Positions 16,896 through 26,600 of a DNA stretch of 43,017 nt are shown piece by piece. Positions within the stretch are counted from its first letter, which is position 1. Each line of letters starts with the position of its first letter. Origin of the DNA: Fibrobacteria bacterium GUT307 (lineage in GTDB: Bacteria > Fibrobacterota > Fibrobacteria > Fibrobacterales > Fibrobacteraceae); NCBI GenBank assembly GCA_001462235.1, contig LIUI01000036.1:1-43017 (forward strand), read 5' to 3'. The notes under the pieces were generated by a model. It made no database searches. It had not been told where the DNA came from and saw nothing but the letters and a program-made list of their open reading frames with translations. The position numbers were made by a program, and so were the translations under genes.

Positions 16896-19242
16896 AATTT
16901 TCTACATTACCCCTATGCTAGCTACACCCCCTATTTGGTTCTTGGTCCCCATTTCTGCCTTAATCGCCCTTATTTTTGCTCTGCTTTTTTATAAAAGCAT
17001 GATGAAAAAGTCAGAAGGCACCCAAAAAATGAAAGACATTGCCCAGTACGTAAGAGAAGGCGCAATGGCTTACCTTAAAAGGCAGTATAAAATAGTCTCG
17101 CTTGTGTTTGCGGTGCTATTTGTCATTTTAATAGTGCTTGTGGTGCTGGGTATCCAAAATCCCTTTGTGCCCGTGGCATTCCTAACCGGGGGGTTTTTCT
17201 CTGGTTTGTGCGGGTTCCTCGGCATGAAAACAGCAACGCAGGCAAGCAGCAGAACGGCAAACGGAGCTGTGCAAAGCTTGAACAGTGCCTTGCAAATCGC
17301 TTTCCGCAGCGGAGCGGTGATGGGGCTTGTGGTTGTAGGCTTTGGCTTGCTGGATATTTCGCTCTGGTATTTGTTCCTCAATTATGTTTTTGATAACAAT
17401 ATACTCGGCTTTGGCGTGGGCTATACCCCGCAGCAAAAAATGGTGGAAATAACCACCGTTATGATAACATTCGGAATGGGTGCCAGCGTTCAAGCATTGT
17501 TCGCACGTGTTGGCGGTGGTATTTACACAAAAGCCGCAGATGTAGGTGCAGACCTAGTAGGCAAAGTAGAAGCAGGCATCCCGGAAGACGACCCTCGCAA
17601 CCCAGCTACCATCGCAGATAACGTAGGCGATAATGTAGGCGACGTTGCGGGTATGGGTGCAGATTTATATGAGAGTTATTGCGGTTCTATCTTGGCTACT
17701 GCGGCTCTTGGCGCGGTATTGCCGCAACTGGGCATTGAGGCTATAATCGCTCCTATGCTTGTGGCTGGGCTTGGAATTTTGCTTTCGCTTGTGGGCATAA
17801 TGATGGTTCGCACAAAAGAAGATGCCAGTTCCAAAGGCTTGCTTCGCTCACTCTTGGTAGGGACACTCGGCAGTTCGGTTTTAATTTTGATAGCTGTTGC
17901 TACTATGGCTGGTTTTGGAATAATCACTTGGGGAATTTTTGGCTCCGTATGCGCCGGCTTGGTAGTTGGCGTAATAATCGGGCAGTTCACGGAATACTAT
18001 ACATCAGATATTTACAAACCAACTCAAGGCATAGCTAAACAAGCAAAACTTGGCCACGCCACAACAATAATAGAAGGCATAGCAATTGGAATGAAAAGCA
18101 CGGGCTTCCCTGTTTTCACCGTTGTAGTAGGTATTCTTTTTGCATTTGGATTTGCCGGTGGTTTTAGCGATTTGTCTGTGGGACTTTATGGTGTAAGCTT
18201 TGCCGCAGTAGGAATGCTCTCTACCCTAGGCATAACCCTTGCAACAGACGCCTTTGGCCCAATAGCAGACAACGCAGGCGGGAACGCAGAAATGGCAGGC
18301 CTTCCCCCAGAGGTTCGCAAACGCACAGACGAATTGGATATGCTTGGCAACACCACCGCCGCAACAGGAAAGGGCTTTGCTATAGGCTCCGCAGCCCTTA
18401 CCGCAATAGCACTCCTTGCTGCATACATAGAAGAAGTAAAACACTGGCTTGGTAGCCTTGCCACCGATGCAAATGGAATTTTTAACGTAGGCACGGTTGC
18501 ATTCGCAAATTCCGGTGAAAAACTTGCAGAACACTTTGCAGCAAATTCAAGCGTCAAAATAATAGAAAACGGAAACCGAGCTATAAACGATAGCGGTGCT
18601 CTTGTAGGGCTGGTTGCACAGAACGCCCATATAACGGATTTTTTAACCGCATATAATTTAACCCTTATGAACCCCATGCTACTTTGCGGGTTATTCTTAG
18701 GAGCCATGATAGCCTTCCTCTTCTGTTCCATGAGCATTCAAGCGGTGGGCAGAGCGGCCGGCGCAATGGTAGAAGAAGTTCGCCGCCAGTTCCGTGAAAT
18801 AAAAGGCATAATGGATGGAACGGGCAAACCCGACTATGCGCGCTGCGTTGAAATAAGCACGGCAGGAGCACAAAAAGAAATGATATTGCCCTCTTTGATG
18901 GCGGTAATAATTCCTGTTTTGGTAGGGTTAATTTTAGGCGTCCCCGGCGTATTTGGTCTTTTGGCAGGTAGCTTGGCGGCAGGTTTTTCTTTGGCAACAA
19001 TGCTCAACAATTCTGGCGGCGCATGGGATAACGCAAAAAAATTCATAGAGAAAGGCAATCTGGGCGGCAAAGGTTCAGATACCCACAAAGCCGCAGTCAC
19101 AGGGGATACCGTTGGAGACCCATTTAAAGATACCGCTGGCCCCGCATTGAATATTCTTATGAAACTTATGACAATGGTAAGCGTTGTGTTTTCTGGCCTT
19201 GTTGTGAAATATAGCGAAGTGCTTGCGGGATTATTTAGATAA
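16888..19242 (+). CDS. hppA: Membrane-bound pyrophosphatase, probably K+-dependent and Na+-pumping
   Basis: A 784-residue ion-translocating pyrophosphatase with about 16 transmembrane helices that couples PPi hydrolysis to ion export. The substrate motif is intact ([20 protein letters not shown], then [19 protein letters not shown]), as are the later motifs [14 protein letters not shown] and [12 protein letters not shown]. In the diagnostic segment [16 protein letters not shown], alanine replaces the lysine of K+-independent enzymes, which marks the K+-dependent class. Most Na+-pumping PPases belong to that class, although H+-pumping members also exist. The first 20 residues lie before the usual start, and the ATG overlaps trpB. 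It would recycle biosynthetic PPi into an ion gradient, useful in an anaerobe. Confidence 0.95.
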   Translation: MSKIFYITPMLATPPIWFLVPISALIALIFALLFYKSMMKKSEGTQKMKDIAQYVREGAMAYLKRQYKIVSLVFAVLFVILIVLVVLGIQNPFVPVAFLTGGFFSGLCGFLGMKTATQASSRTANGAVQSLNSALQIAFRSGAVMGLVVVGFGLLDISLWYLFLNYVFDNNILGFGVGYTPQQKMVEITTVMITFGMGASVQALFARVGGGIYTKAADVGADLVGKVEAGIPEDDPRNPATIADNVGDNVGDVAGMGADLYESYCGSILATAALGAVLPQLGIEAIIAPMLVAGLGILLSLVGIMMVRTKEDASSKGLLRSLLVGTLGSSVLILIAVATMAGFGIITWGIFGSVCAGLVVGVIIGQFTEYYTSDIYKPTQGIAKQAKLGHATTIIEGIAIGMKSTGFPVFTVVVGILFAFGFAGGFSDLSVGLYGVSFAAVGMLSTLGITLATDAFGPIADNAGGNAEMAGLPPEVRKRTDELDMLGNTTAATGKGFAIGSAALTAIALLAAYIEEVKHWLGSLATDANGIFNVGTVAFANSGEKLAEHFAANSSVKIIENGNRAINDSGALVGLVAQNAHITDFLTAYNLTLMNPMLLCGLFLGAMIAFLFCSMSIQAVGRAAGAMVEEVRRQFREIKGIMDGTGKPDYARCVEISTAGAQKEMILPSLMAVIIPVLVGLILGVPGVFGLLAGSLAAGFSLATMLNNSGGAWDNAKKFIEKGNLGGKGSDTHKAAVTGDTVGDPFKDTAGPALNILMKLMTMVSVVFSGLVVKYSEVLAGLFR

Positions 19243-19258
19243 GCAGGTTCTCTTTTAC

Positions 19259-19264
19259 TATATT
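19259..19264 (+). promoter_or_regulatory. Putative -10 (TATATT) for the ssb-asd-alr operon
   Basis: CTTTTACTATATTC lies 23 nt before the ssb ATG. Unlike most heads in this window it leaves room for a short leader with a Shine-Dalgarno, CGAGG at 19276-19280, 7 nt before the start. Confidence 0.5.
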
Positions 19265-19287
19265 CTAGCCAACCACGAGGATTATAT

Positions 19288-19722
19288 ATGCCGTATTTAA
19301 ATAAAGTGATGCTCATAGGCAACCTTGGCAAGGATGCCGAAGTTCGCATGACTCAGAATAACAAGAAAAGGGTTTCTTTTTCCCTTGCCACCACACGTAG
19401 GTTCCGCAACCACAATACCGGAGAAATGCAAGACGATACCGCATGGCATAATATTGTTGCGTGGGACAAACTTGCAGAGCGTATAGAGAAACTGGGAATA
19501 AAAAAAGGCACTCCGCTTTTTGTAGAAGGCAGAGTCTCTTACCGCCAGTGGAACGACCCTCAAACAGGGCAAAAACACAATATGACCGAAATTTTAATGG
19601 ACAATTTTGAGTTTTTAGCCCCAAGGCAAGGTTATGCAGGTGATAGCGAACGCCCAAGTTACGACGCTATGCCACCACCAGGCGATGCAGACCCGGATGC
19701 AGACGATCAGTTGCCATTTTAA
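19288..19722 (+). CDS. ssb: Single-stranded DNA-binding protein
   Basis: A 144-residue SSB with one OB fold (about 1-112): [19 protein letters not shown] at the start, FSLATTRRF, and the [12 protein letters not shown] segment with its conserved tryptophans. The tail is short and acidic, ending in DADDQLPF, which matches the protein-docking tip (DDDIPF-like) that recruits replication and repair partners. It would act as a tetramer on single-stranded DNA at forks. It heads an operon with a membrane protein, asd, a small protein and alr. The start is supported by GAGG 7 nt upstream. Confidence 0.96.
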   Translation: MPYLNKVMLIGNLGKDAEVRMTQNNKKRVSFSLATTRRFRNHNTGEMQDDTAWHNIVAWDKLAERIEKLGIKKGTPLFVEGRVSYRQWNDPQTGQKHNMTEILMDNFEFLAPRQGYAGDSERPSYDAMPPPGDADPDADDQLPF

Positions 19723-19739
19723 GAGCTTATTGTTAATTT

Positions 19740-20393
19740 ATGTTTAGCATAGATTTAATACAGGTTGCTATTCTCTTGAGCGTTGTGTGCCTAGGCATTA
19801 TATGTGCCATAAACGCCAGAGGCTTCTTTAGGCAGGTTGTTTCTTGGCTAATAGTTATTTTTATGGCCGTGATGGCGGCATTCTTTTCTTACATAAAATT
19901 TGAATCTATTAAAAAAGAAATAGGTTTGAGCGAAAGCGCAGCGGAAAGTTCAAGTTCAAGTTCGGATTCCAGTTCCAGTTCTTCGGAGGCAAGTGCTTAC
20001 ATTGATTCTGCAAATACAAATTTCATTGCCGCCAGAAATCAACTGCTTCAAAATGCAATTCTTGTTTCAGAGTCAATTATCTCTTTTCCGGATTGGAAAA
20101 ACATAAATTTGCAGGGCATTGAAAAACGCGAGAGCTTTGAGAGCAAGGCTCTTTCTTTGAGAAACAAGAGCATGGATTCTTATAGGCAAATCAGAGGGCT
20201 GGCTCCGCCGGATGCAGAGAAGCAATCCTACGATTCCTTGCTTGCAGCTACAGATAATCTGCGGCTTGCGGGTTATGAAGTTCATTCTCAGTTTGGGCTG
20301 GAAGCAGATACCTTGGGCACAAACATCAGCAGGGCTCGTGAACGGGCACGGCAAGCAAAATTAGTATTTTCCACTATTATAAACGAGGAGTAG
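19740..20393 (+). CDS. Two-helix membrane protein with a serine-rich linker, unknown function
   Basis: I do not recognise this 217-residue protein. Two hydrophobic helices lie at about 7-28 and 34-54. They are followed by a low-complexity linker of mostly serine (about residues 64-90, runs such as SSSSSSDSSSSSSEAS) and then a soluble, probably helical domain of about 125 residues rich in charged and alanine residues. The topology suggests a hairpin anchor with a cytoplasmic or periplasmic helical domain. The first helix pair loosely recalls CvpA-like proteins, but I see no firm match. It lies 17 nt after ssb and 2 nt before asd, so it is operonic. The linker length may vary between strains. 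Confidence 0.7.
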   Translation: MFSIDLIQVAILLSVVCLGIICAINARGFFRQVVSWLIVIFMAVMAAFFSYIKFESIKKEIGLSESAAESSSSSSDSSSSSSEASAYIDSANTNFIAARNQLLQNAILVSESIISFPDWKNINLQGIEKRESFESKALSLRNKSMDSYRQIRGLAPPDAEKQSYDSLLAATDNLRLAGYEVHSQFGLEADTLGTNISRARERARQAKLVFSTIINEE

Positions 20394-20395
20394 CC

Positions 20396-21418
20396 ATGAA
20401 GAATGTTGCTATAGCAGGCGCAACAGGTGCAGTTGGACAAGAGCTGTTGGCTCTTTTATTGGAACGGAAGTTTCCACTCAAGTCTTTGAAGTTGTTGGCT
20501 TCGTCCAGAAGCGCGGGCAAAAAAATAAATTTCAACGGCGAGGATATTACCGTACAAGAACTTCGCCATGATTCCTTTGAAGGCGTGGATTTGGTTTTAT
20601 CTTCCGCAGGCGGTTCAATTTCAAAAGAGTATATGCCTTCTGCTGTTAAAGCCGGAGCGGTAGTGGTGGACAACACCTCTTATTTTAGAATGAACCCCGA
20701 TGTTCCTCTTGTGGTGCCGGAAATAAATCCGCAAGATATAAAAAAGCACAAGGGCATTATAGCAAACCCTAATTGCAGCACTATAATAATGCTTTTGCCA
20801 ATATTCCCTTTGTATAAAGCTTTTGGCATTGAGAGAGTTAATGCGTGCACTTACCAAGCGGCTAGCGGTGCAGGAGCAATGGCTATGGAAGAACTCCGTT
20901 TAGAAAGCGTTGCCCTTGCAGAGGGAAAGCCATTTAAGCGCACCGTTATACCTTACCAGTATGCATTCAATTTATTCCCGCACAATTCGTCTTACAATGA
21001 CGGTAGCCCGGAAAAAGCTTCTTCTCATGCACCAACCGGTTATTGCGAAGAGGAATGGAAAATGGTAGCAGAAACTCACAAGATTTTTGGAGATAGCAAT
21101 TTGCGAGTGAATGCTACCTGTGTAAGGGTTCCTGTTTTAAGAGCACACTCGGAAGCTTTGAATATAAGGCTTTCCAAAAAAACAAGCGTTGCAGAAATCT
21201 ACAATGTTTTGCGTGAAGCACCCGGAGTTGAGATTTTGGAAGAACCTGCAAAAAACCGCTGGCCCATGCCCATAGATGCAAGCGGCCAAGACCCCGTGTT
21301 GGTAGGCAGAGTTCGCGTGGATCAATCGCAAGACAACACTTTTGATATGTGGGTTGTAGGCGACCAAATTCGCAAAGGTGCTGCGTTGAATGCAATACAG
21401 ATAGCGGAACTTCTTTAG
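20396..21418 (+). CDS. asd: Aspartate-semialdehyde dehydrogenase
   Basis: A 340-residue NADPH-dependent enzyme that reduces aspartyl phosphate to aspartate semialdehyde, the branch point to lysine, diaminopimelate, threonine and methionine. The nucleotide-binding loop is IAGATGAVGQELL (residues 6-18), the catalytic cysteine is C127 in NPNCSTI, and ASGAGAMAMEEL follows. A catalytic histidine region, NATCVRVPVLRAHSEAL, lies near residue 240. AACGAGGAG sits 5 nt before the ATG. Together with alr downstream it links this operon to cell-wall precursor synthesis, as diaminopimelate and D-alanine are both peptidoglycan units. Confidence 0.96.
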   Translation: MKNVAIAGATGAVGQELLALLLERKFPLKSLKLLASSRSAGKKINFNGEDITVQELRHDSFEGVDLVLSSAGGSISKEYMPSAVKAGAVVVDNTSYFRMNPDVPLVVPEINPQDIKKHKGIIANPNCSTIIMLLPIFPLYKAFGIERVNACTYQAASGAGAMAMEELRLESVALAEGKPFKRTVIPYQYAFNLFPHNSSYNDGSPEKASSHAPTGYCEEEWKMVAETHKIFGDSNLRVNATCVRVPVLRAHSEALNIRLSKKTSVAEIYNVLREAPGVEILEEPAKNRWPMPIDASGQDPVLVGRVRVDQSQDNTFDMWVVGDQIRKGAALNAIQIAELL

Positions 21419-21419
21419 A

Positions 21420-21626
21420 ATGCTGTTCTCTTTAATATTAGGTCTTGCGTTATTTGCGGTTACCTGCTACCTTGTGCTCTTATTTTTTCAAGTGCATAGA
21501 GTAGAAAAGCAAATAGCAGATTTAATCCTAATAGTGGAAGTCCATTTGCTAAACAAGTACGGACATAGTCCTAACAAAAATGTGAGCCTTCTTGATGCAA
21601 AGAAAACCATGGAAGAAGAGGAATAA
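21420..21626 (+). CDS. Small single-pass membrane protein, unknown function
   Basis: A 68-residue protein starting one base after the asd stop and ending by sharing one base with the alr ATG (TAATG), so it sits in a tightly coupled operon. Residues 3-25 form one hydrophobic helix (FSLILGLALFAVTCYLVLLF). The rest is a short soluble tail ending in acidic residues (MEEEE). I do not recognise a family. Coding status rests on the precise packing between two real genes, not on homology. Confidence 0.6.
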   Translation: MLFSLILGLALFAVTCYLVLLFFQVHRVEKQIADLILIVEVHLLNKYGHSPNKNVSLLDAKKTMEEEE

Positions 21627-22798
21627 TGCAAATCCCGCATCCTAATTGGATTGAAATAAATTTGGATAATTTGCAAAGCAATATTCGCTATGCTAAAAGT
21701 TTGCTGGCTCCCGGAGTGAAATTGCTTTTCCCTGTAAAAGCAGATGCTTATGGGCACGGTATTCTTCCTGTATCAATTACAGCAATGGAGGCAGGTGCAA
21801 ATTTCTTTGGTGTAGCGCATTTATTTGAGGGAATAGCTCTGCGAAACAATGGCATTAACGCCAGAATTCTGATTTTTGGTCCTTGTTGCCAAGAAGAAGA
21901 TTTTTCTTTTTTAATAAAACACAACCTAACCCCATCCATAGCAGATTTTGAAACAGCAAAAAAACTCTCAACAAAAAACTCGGAGCTCTCAGCTTTCAAC
22001 TCTAAATTAAAAATTCACATCCAAATAGACACAGGTATGCACCGCTTTGGAATACAACACGATAATCTTGAAGAGATAAATAAAATATGCGAACTTCCGA
22101 ATTTGGAAATTGAAGGGATGTATTCGCACCTTGCCACAGCAGATATGCCGGGACATTCCGCTATGAAAAATCAAGTTGCAAAATTTGATGCTTTGGTTAA
22201 GAAACTGGAAAACGAAGGGAAAAAACCTCCGCTCTGCCACATAGCAAACTCAGCTGCAACGTTCTTATTTCCGGAAACACATTACGATATGGTTCGCCCC
22301 GGCATTGCTCTTTACGGCTATGACCCGCTTGGAGAATTCCCATCCAGGTTCCCGATAAAGCCCGTGCTAAAACTCCGTTCTACCGTACGCTCTTTGCGGG
22401 AGGTTAAAGCCGGTGAAGGAATTTCTTACGGGCATTTTTTTATTGCAAAAAAAACCATGACGGTTGCAACCATTGCCATTGGATATGGAGACGGTTATTT
22501 TAGAGGCGAGCCGAGCAAGGGAGTGATTTTTATAAACGGCAAGCCCTGCCCTATTTTAGGGCGTGTGTGCATGGATGCTTGCATGGTAGATGTAAGCGAT
22601 GTTCCGGATGTGAAAATAGGAGATATTGCAGAATGCATCAATGGAGAAGTTTCCGGGCAAATTTCCATGGAAACATTTGCCGCAGAACACAAAACCATCT
22701 CTTATGAAATTACAACCCGCATGGCTAATAGACTTCGTAAAATTTACTTACCATCCAATGAGCATACTTTATCTCTGCCGTTTTCTTTTGCGAGATAA
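21626..22798 (+). CDS. alr: Alanine racemase
   Basis: A 390-residue PLP enzyme interconverting L- and D-alanine for peptidoglycan. The Schiff-base lysine is K38 in PVKADAYGHG. FGVAHLFEG, IDTGMHRFG and MVRPGIALYGYDP are family blocks. The second catalytic base, a tyrosine, is in GISYGH, followed by IAIGYGDGYFRG and GRVCMDACMVDV. The usual end is near RMANRLRKIY. Here the frame runs about 17 residues further, and that tail lies within the 55-bp overlap with the convergent GGDEF gene, which looks like a lost stop codon. Start and coupling to the small protein upstream are clear. Confidence 0.95.
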   Translation: MQIPHPNWIEINLDNLQSNIRYAKSLLAPGVKLLFPVKADAYGHGILPVSITAMEAGANFFGVAHLFEGIALRNNGINARILIFGPCCQEEDFSFLIKHNLTPSIADFETAKKLSTKNSELSAFNSKLKIHIQIDTGMHRFGIQHDNLEEINKICELPNLEIEGMYSHLATADMPGHSAMKNQVAKFDALVKKLENEGKKPPLCHIANSAATFLFPETHYDMVRPGIALYGYDPLGEFPSRFPIKPVLKLRSTVRSLREVKAGEGISYGHFFIAKKTMTVATIAIGYGDGYFRGEPSKGVIFINGKPCPILGRVCMDACMVDVSDVPDVKIGDIAECINGEVSGQISMETFAAEHKTISYEITTRMANRLRKIYLPSNEHTLSLPFSFAR

Positions 22799-23652
22799 AG
22801 GGCTTTGTCTGCACCGGAAATAAAACTGTCTAACGAGCTTCCTTGTTCGGGTCTTATAGTATTGACGCCTATGCTTAAAGTTTTTCTTGTTGTGCTGCCT
22901 TCCGGGCAAAGAATATCCGTATTTCCGGCTTTTACGCGGATAGCTTCGGCAATTCCTAAAGCACCGTTCAAATTAGTATTGGGCAACAGAATAACAAATT
23001 CATCGCCGCCCCAACGTGCAACAAAATCTAGCGAACGCTTAAGTGTTTGCTTAAAAACATTCGCCATAGTTTTTAATACGGTATCTCCTTGTTGATGCCC
23101 GTATTTATCATTGTATTCTTTGAACCCATCAATATCAATTATCAACAAACTTAAATATGCTCCGTTTCTTATGGCATGTTCCCATGCTGTCCGTAATTTG
23201 TCATCAAAGTTACGTCTATTGGGAATATCTGTTAATTGATCCATAAAACTTAAATACTTTATCAATTTAATTTGATTGATCATTTGCATTTGACTGCGAA
23301 CCCTTAATTTTACAATAGCCGGGCTAAAAGGTTTGCTTATATAATCCACCGCTCCCAAAGAAAGCCCCTTTTCTTCTTCTTCTACTCCGGTAAGCCCTGT
23401 AACAAAAATCACAGGAGTATCATTTGTTTTGTTTTCTTTCTTTAATTGAGAAATAACCTCATAGCCATCCATATCCGGCATAAGAATATCGAGCAGAATT
23501 ACATCAGGCTCAAATTTGTTGGCAATCTCTATTGCATCCGCTCCGTTTTTTGCAAAGTAAACCGTATATTCGGAACTTAGAATATGCGTTAAAGCGATTA
23601 TATTTGACTTTTCGTCATCTACTATTAGTATGCTATTTCTTGCTATTGTCAT
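22744..23652 (-). CDS. Response regulator diguanylate cyclase (REC-GGDEF)
   Basis: A 302-residue protein that should make cyclic di-GMP. The receiver domain (about 7-125) has Asp 55 in VILLDILMPDMDGYE and the Lys of YISKPFSP. The GGDEF domain (about 135-300) has DQLTDIPNRR, the metal-binding DIDGFKEYND and the active site RWGGDEF at 213-219. An inhibitory-site motif RxxD (R206-D209) lies at the usual distance, so product feedback is likely. It overlaps the 3' end of the upstream hybrid kinase by 20 nt. The operon mirrors the HD-GYP/kinase operon at 11116-15653 with opposite enzymatic output. Its 3' end overlaps alr. Confidence 0.94.
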   Translation of the reverse strand: MTIARNSILIVDDEKSNIIALTHILSSEYTVYFAKNGADAIEIANKFEPDVILLDILMPDMDGYEVISQLKKENKTNDTPVIFVTGLTGVEEEEKGLSLGAVDYISKPFSPAIVKLRVRSQMQMINQIKLIKYLSFMDQLTDIPNRRNFDDKLRTAWEHAIRNGAYLSLLIIDIDGFKEYNDKYGHQQGDTVLKTMANVFKQTLKRSLDFVARWGGDEFVILLPNTNLNGALGIAEAIRVKAGNTDILCPEGSTTRKTLSIGVNTIRPEQGSSLDSFISGADKALYLAKENGRDKVCSLDGK

Positions 23653-26600
23653 TTTTACTCCATTGTTTTTTTAGTTCGGAAAGTACTTCAAGAGCAGGCT
23701 TAAAATCAAAATTCTCTATATGATTTGCGAGTTCATCTGCTCCCGGTATTGAACGAACTTCATCCAAGAGATTCATGCATTCCGGGTTCATATTTGTAAG
23801 CATTGGTTTTAACCGATTCAGCAAATTCAATGCTTCGTTTGTATTAAAATCTTTATTTTGAACAGCAACTTGTGCTTCGCTTAGCAAAGGTTTAAGTTCT
23901 TTCAAAACCGAACTCAATTCGTGATCCAGTTTGTTCATAGCGCTATCGGTAACAGCGTTATTTTCGCCTTTGAGCAAGGCTTCTACATCTGCGGCGGCTT
24001 TTTGCAAAAATGATTCGCCAATTAGCGCTGCATTGCTTTTTAATGTGTGCGCCAGCCTATGGGCTAACTTTATATCTTTTTTATTTATTGCATCACAAAT
24101 TTCCTTAAATTTCTCCTGATTGTCTTTAGCAAAGGTTAATTGCAATTTCTTTTGCAATTTCTCATCATCGGTGCTTTTTTTAGGTAATTCATTGGTGGTT
24201 TCTTCCGAAGACGTGGCAAAATTTAGGTATTTCGCTAAGCATTGCCATAATTCCAGCGTTGTAAAGGGTTTGCTAATGCAATCCGGCATACCATGCGCTT
24301 TGTAAATTTCTTTGTCGTTAGACATAACGTTTGCAGTCATGGCTACAACAGGAGTTCCCGTATTGAACTGAATTATTTTTGATGCAGCTTCCAAGCCATC
24401 CATAACGGGCATTTGAATATCCATAAAAATTAAGTCAAAAGGTTTTCCTCTTTGAACACGGTCAGAAACCATATTCAATCCTATCTTGCCGTTTTCTGCT
24501 ATAACGGGTTTTATGCCTACTCTTTCAAGATGTTCGGAAATCACCATTTGGTTCATTTGATTATCTTCGCAAACCAGTACGTCGCCCTTGAAGTTAGGTT
24601 TTTCAGATGCATCAATTACAATTTCCTTTGAGGGCACATCGGCGGCAGCATCAATGGTATCAAAGGTTAATTCAAAACTGAATTTACTCCCTACTTTGAG
24701 TATGCTCTCTACTTCTAAGTGCCCGCCCATCAGTTCAATAATATTTTTGGTGATGGTAAGCCCAAGCCCTGTTCCGCCGTATTTGCGGGTAACGCTGTCA
24801 TCTGCTTGTACAAAGGGTTCAAAGATCTTTTCTATCTGGTCTTTGGTTATGCCAATGCCGCTGTCTTTTACCTCAAAATAAATGGTTGTATTGGTATCGG
24901 TAGAACTCTTAATTGACGAATACAATTTGACTGTGCCTACGTTGGTAAACTTTACCGCATTGGAAAGAAGGTTTATAAGCACCTGCCTAAGCCTTACCGG
25001 GTCTCCCAGCAATTTTCTGCCTACGGAAGGCTCTGCATAGCAGTAAAGCGATATTCCTTTTTCAAGTGTTTTTGTTGCAATAACTGTTTGGCAACGTTCA
25101 AAAATATCGTGCAAGTCAAATGGAATTTTTTCAAGAGTCATCTGGCCTGCTTCAATTTTGGAAATATCCAGAATATCATTTATAATATGCAAAAGCCATT
25201 CTGCATTCTCTAAAATTTTGCTTAAATAATTTTTGGTTTTAGAAGAAACAATATCGCTCAGAGCAAGCTCGGAAAAACCTACAATGCTATTCATAGGAGT
25301 TCTAATTTCATGGCTCATATTGGCGAGGAATGCAGATTTGGAACGCGATGCTGCAAGAGCGGCTTCTTCTATAGCCTTGCGTTTGGTAATGTCGTAAGCT
25401 ACACCTACAAGCCCTATTACGGCACCGTTAAATTTATGAGGAACAAGGGTAATTTCAAACAAATACTTAGTTCCGTCAGAGCGAGAAACCGGGTATTCAA
25501 TCTCAACCGTTGTGCCTTCTTCAATGACTTTGCGGTTGTATGAATTAAAAAGTGTTAATTCGTCTGGTAAAAAACCCAGAGCAACTTCATCTTTGCCTAT
25601 TATATCCTCTTCCCGAACCTCAAAATATTTCTCTATCGTTGCATTGCATTGCGTAAATTTCAAATTCAAATCTTTGACAAACACAAAACTCGGAATAGAA
25701 TCCATCACCGTTATAAGCATATTAGACCTGAATTCCAATTCTTTGGTCCGCTCTTTTACCATAGATTCCAACTGCGATTTCTTTTTTCTGTTATGAATAA
25801 ATGCAAACGTAACCAGTAACAAGCAAGCAATCAGTGTGCATACGCCTATTATCCATAGCATCCTCATTCTAGTAATTTTTAGCTTGTAGTCGTAGGTCTT
25901 GCGCATCCAACGGTCGGAAATTTCCTCTATCTCTACCATAGCGAGTGTTTTATCCATAATAGAACGCAAAATCTGGTCTTTATTGCTAACTCCAAAAGTT
26001 ATATCAAAGGGATGGTCAAATATGAAGTTTGCTTTGTAGCCGGTGTGTTCAAAAAAATTTGTGATTCTCAGAAATTGGCGCTGGGTTGTCATAACCAAAT
26101 CTATTTTACCTTCTTCCAAGCCTGCTATGGCACCCATTAAGTCTTCGTAAGTAACAGTATTGTTGTGATTAGGGAACCACCTATGAAACTGCAAAGTGCT
26201 AGCCTTCCCATTTACAAGACCTATCTTTAAAGATAATACATCGTTTAAGCCAATATTGCGATAATCACCCTTGGAAAGCAATGCGTAATGGCCCTTCAAA
26301 ATAGGAGTATCCAGATAAATAAGGCGTTCTTCTTTGTCTTCTTCGGGAATCAATCCAGAAACCAAATGAGTTTTGCCTGCATCAAGCGTTTTTACCTGCT
26401 TAAAAGACATCCCTATGAGTGCCTCAACTTTTTTTAATATCTCAAAAGTTATTCCCTGCCATTGTTCTTCATAAGAGTTGTAAAAGCTAATCGGGTATTC
26501 ATCGCGTTGCGCAATAAAGGGTATTACGGAATTCTTACGTATATATTCGCGTTCTTCCTCGCTAAACCGCATGAATAATTTATTTTTGATATAATCCTGA

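Noticed and set aside
18186-18737. Long minus-strand open frame opposite hppA
   Set aside because: It is a shadow of the highly conserved pyrophosphatase frame, has no homology or ribosome site, and similar shadows occur all along this G+C-richer gene.
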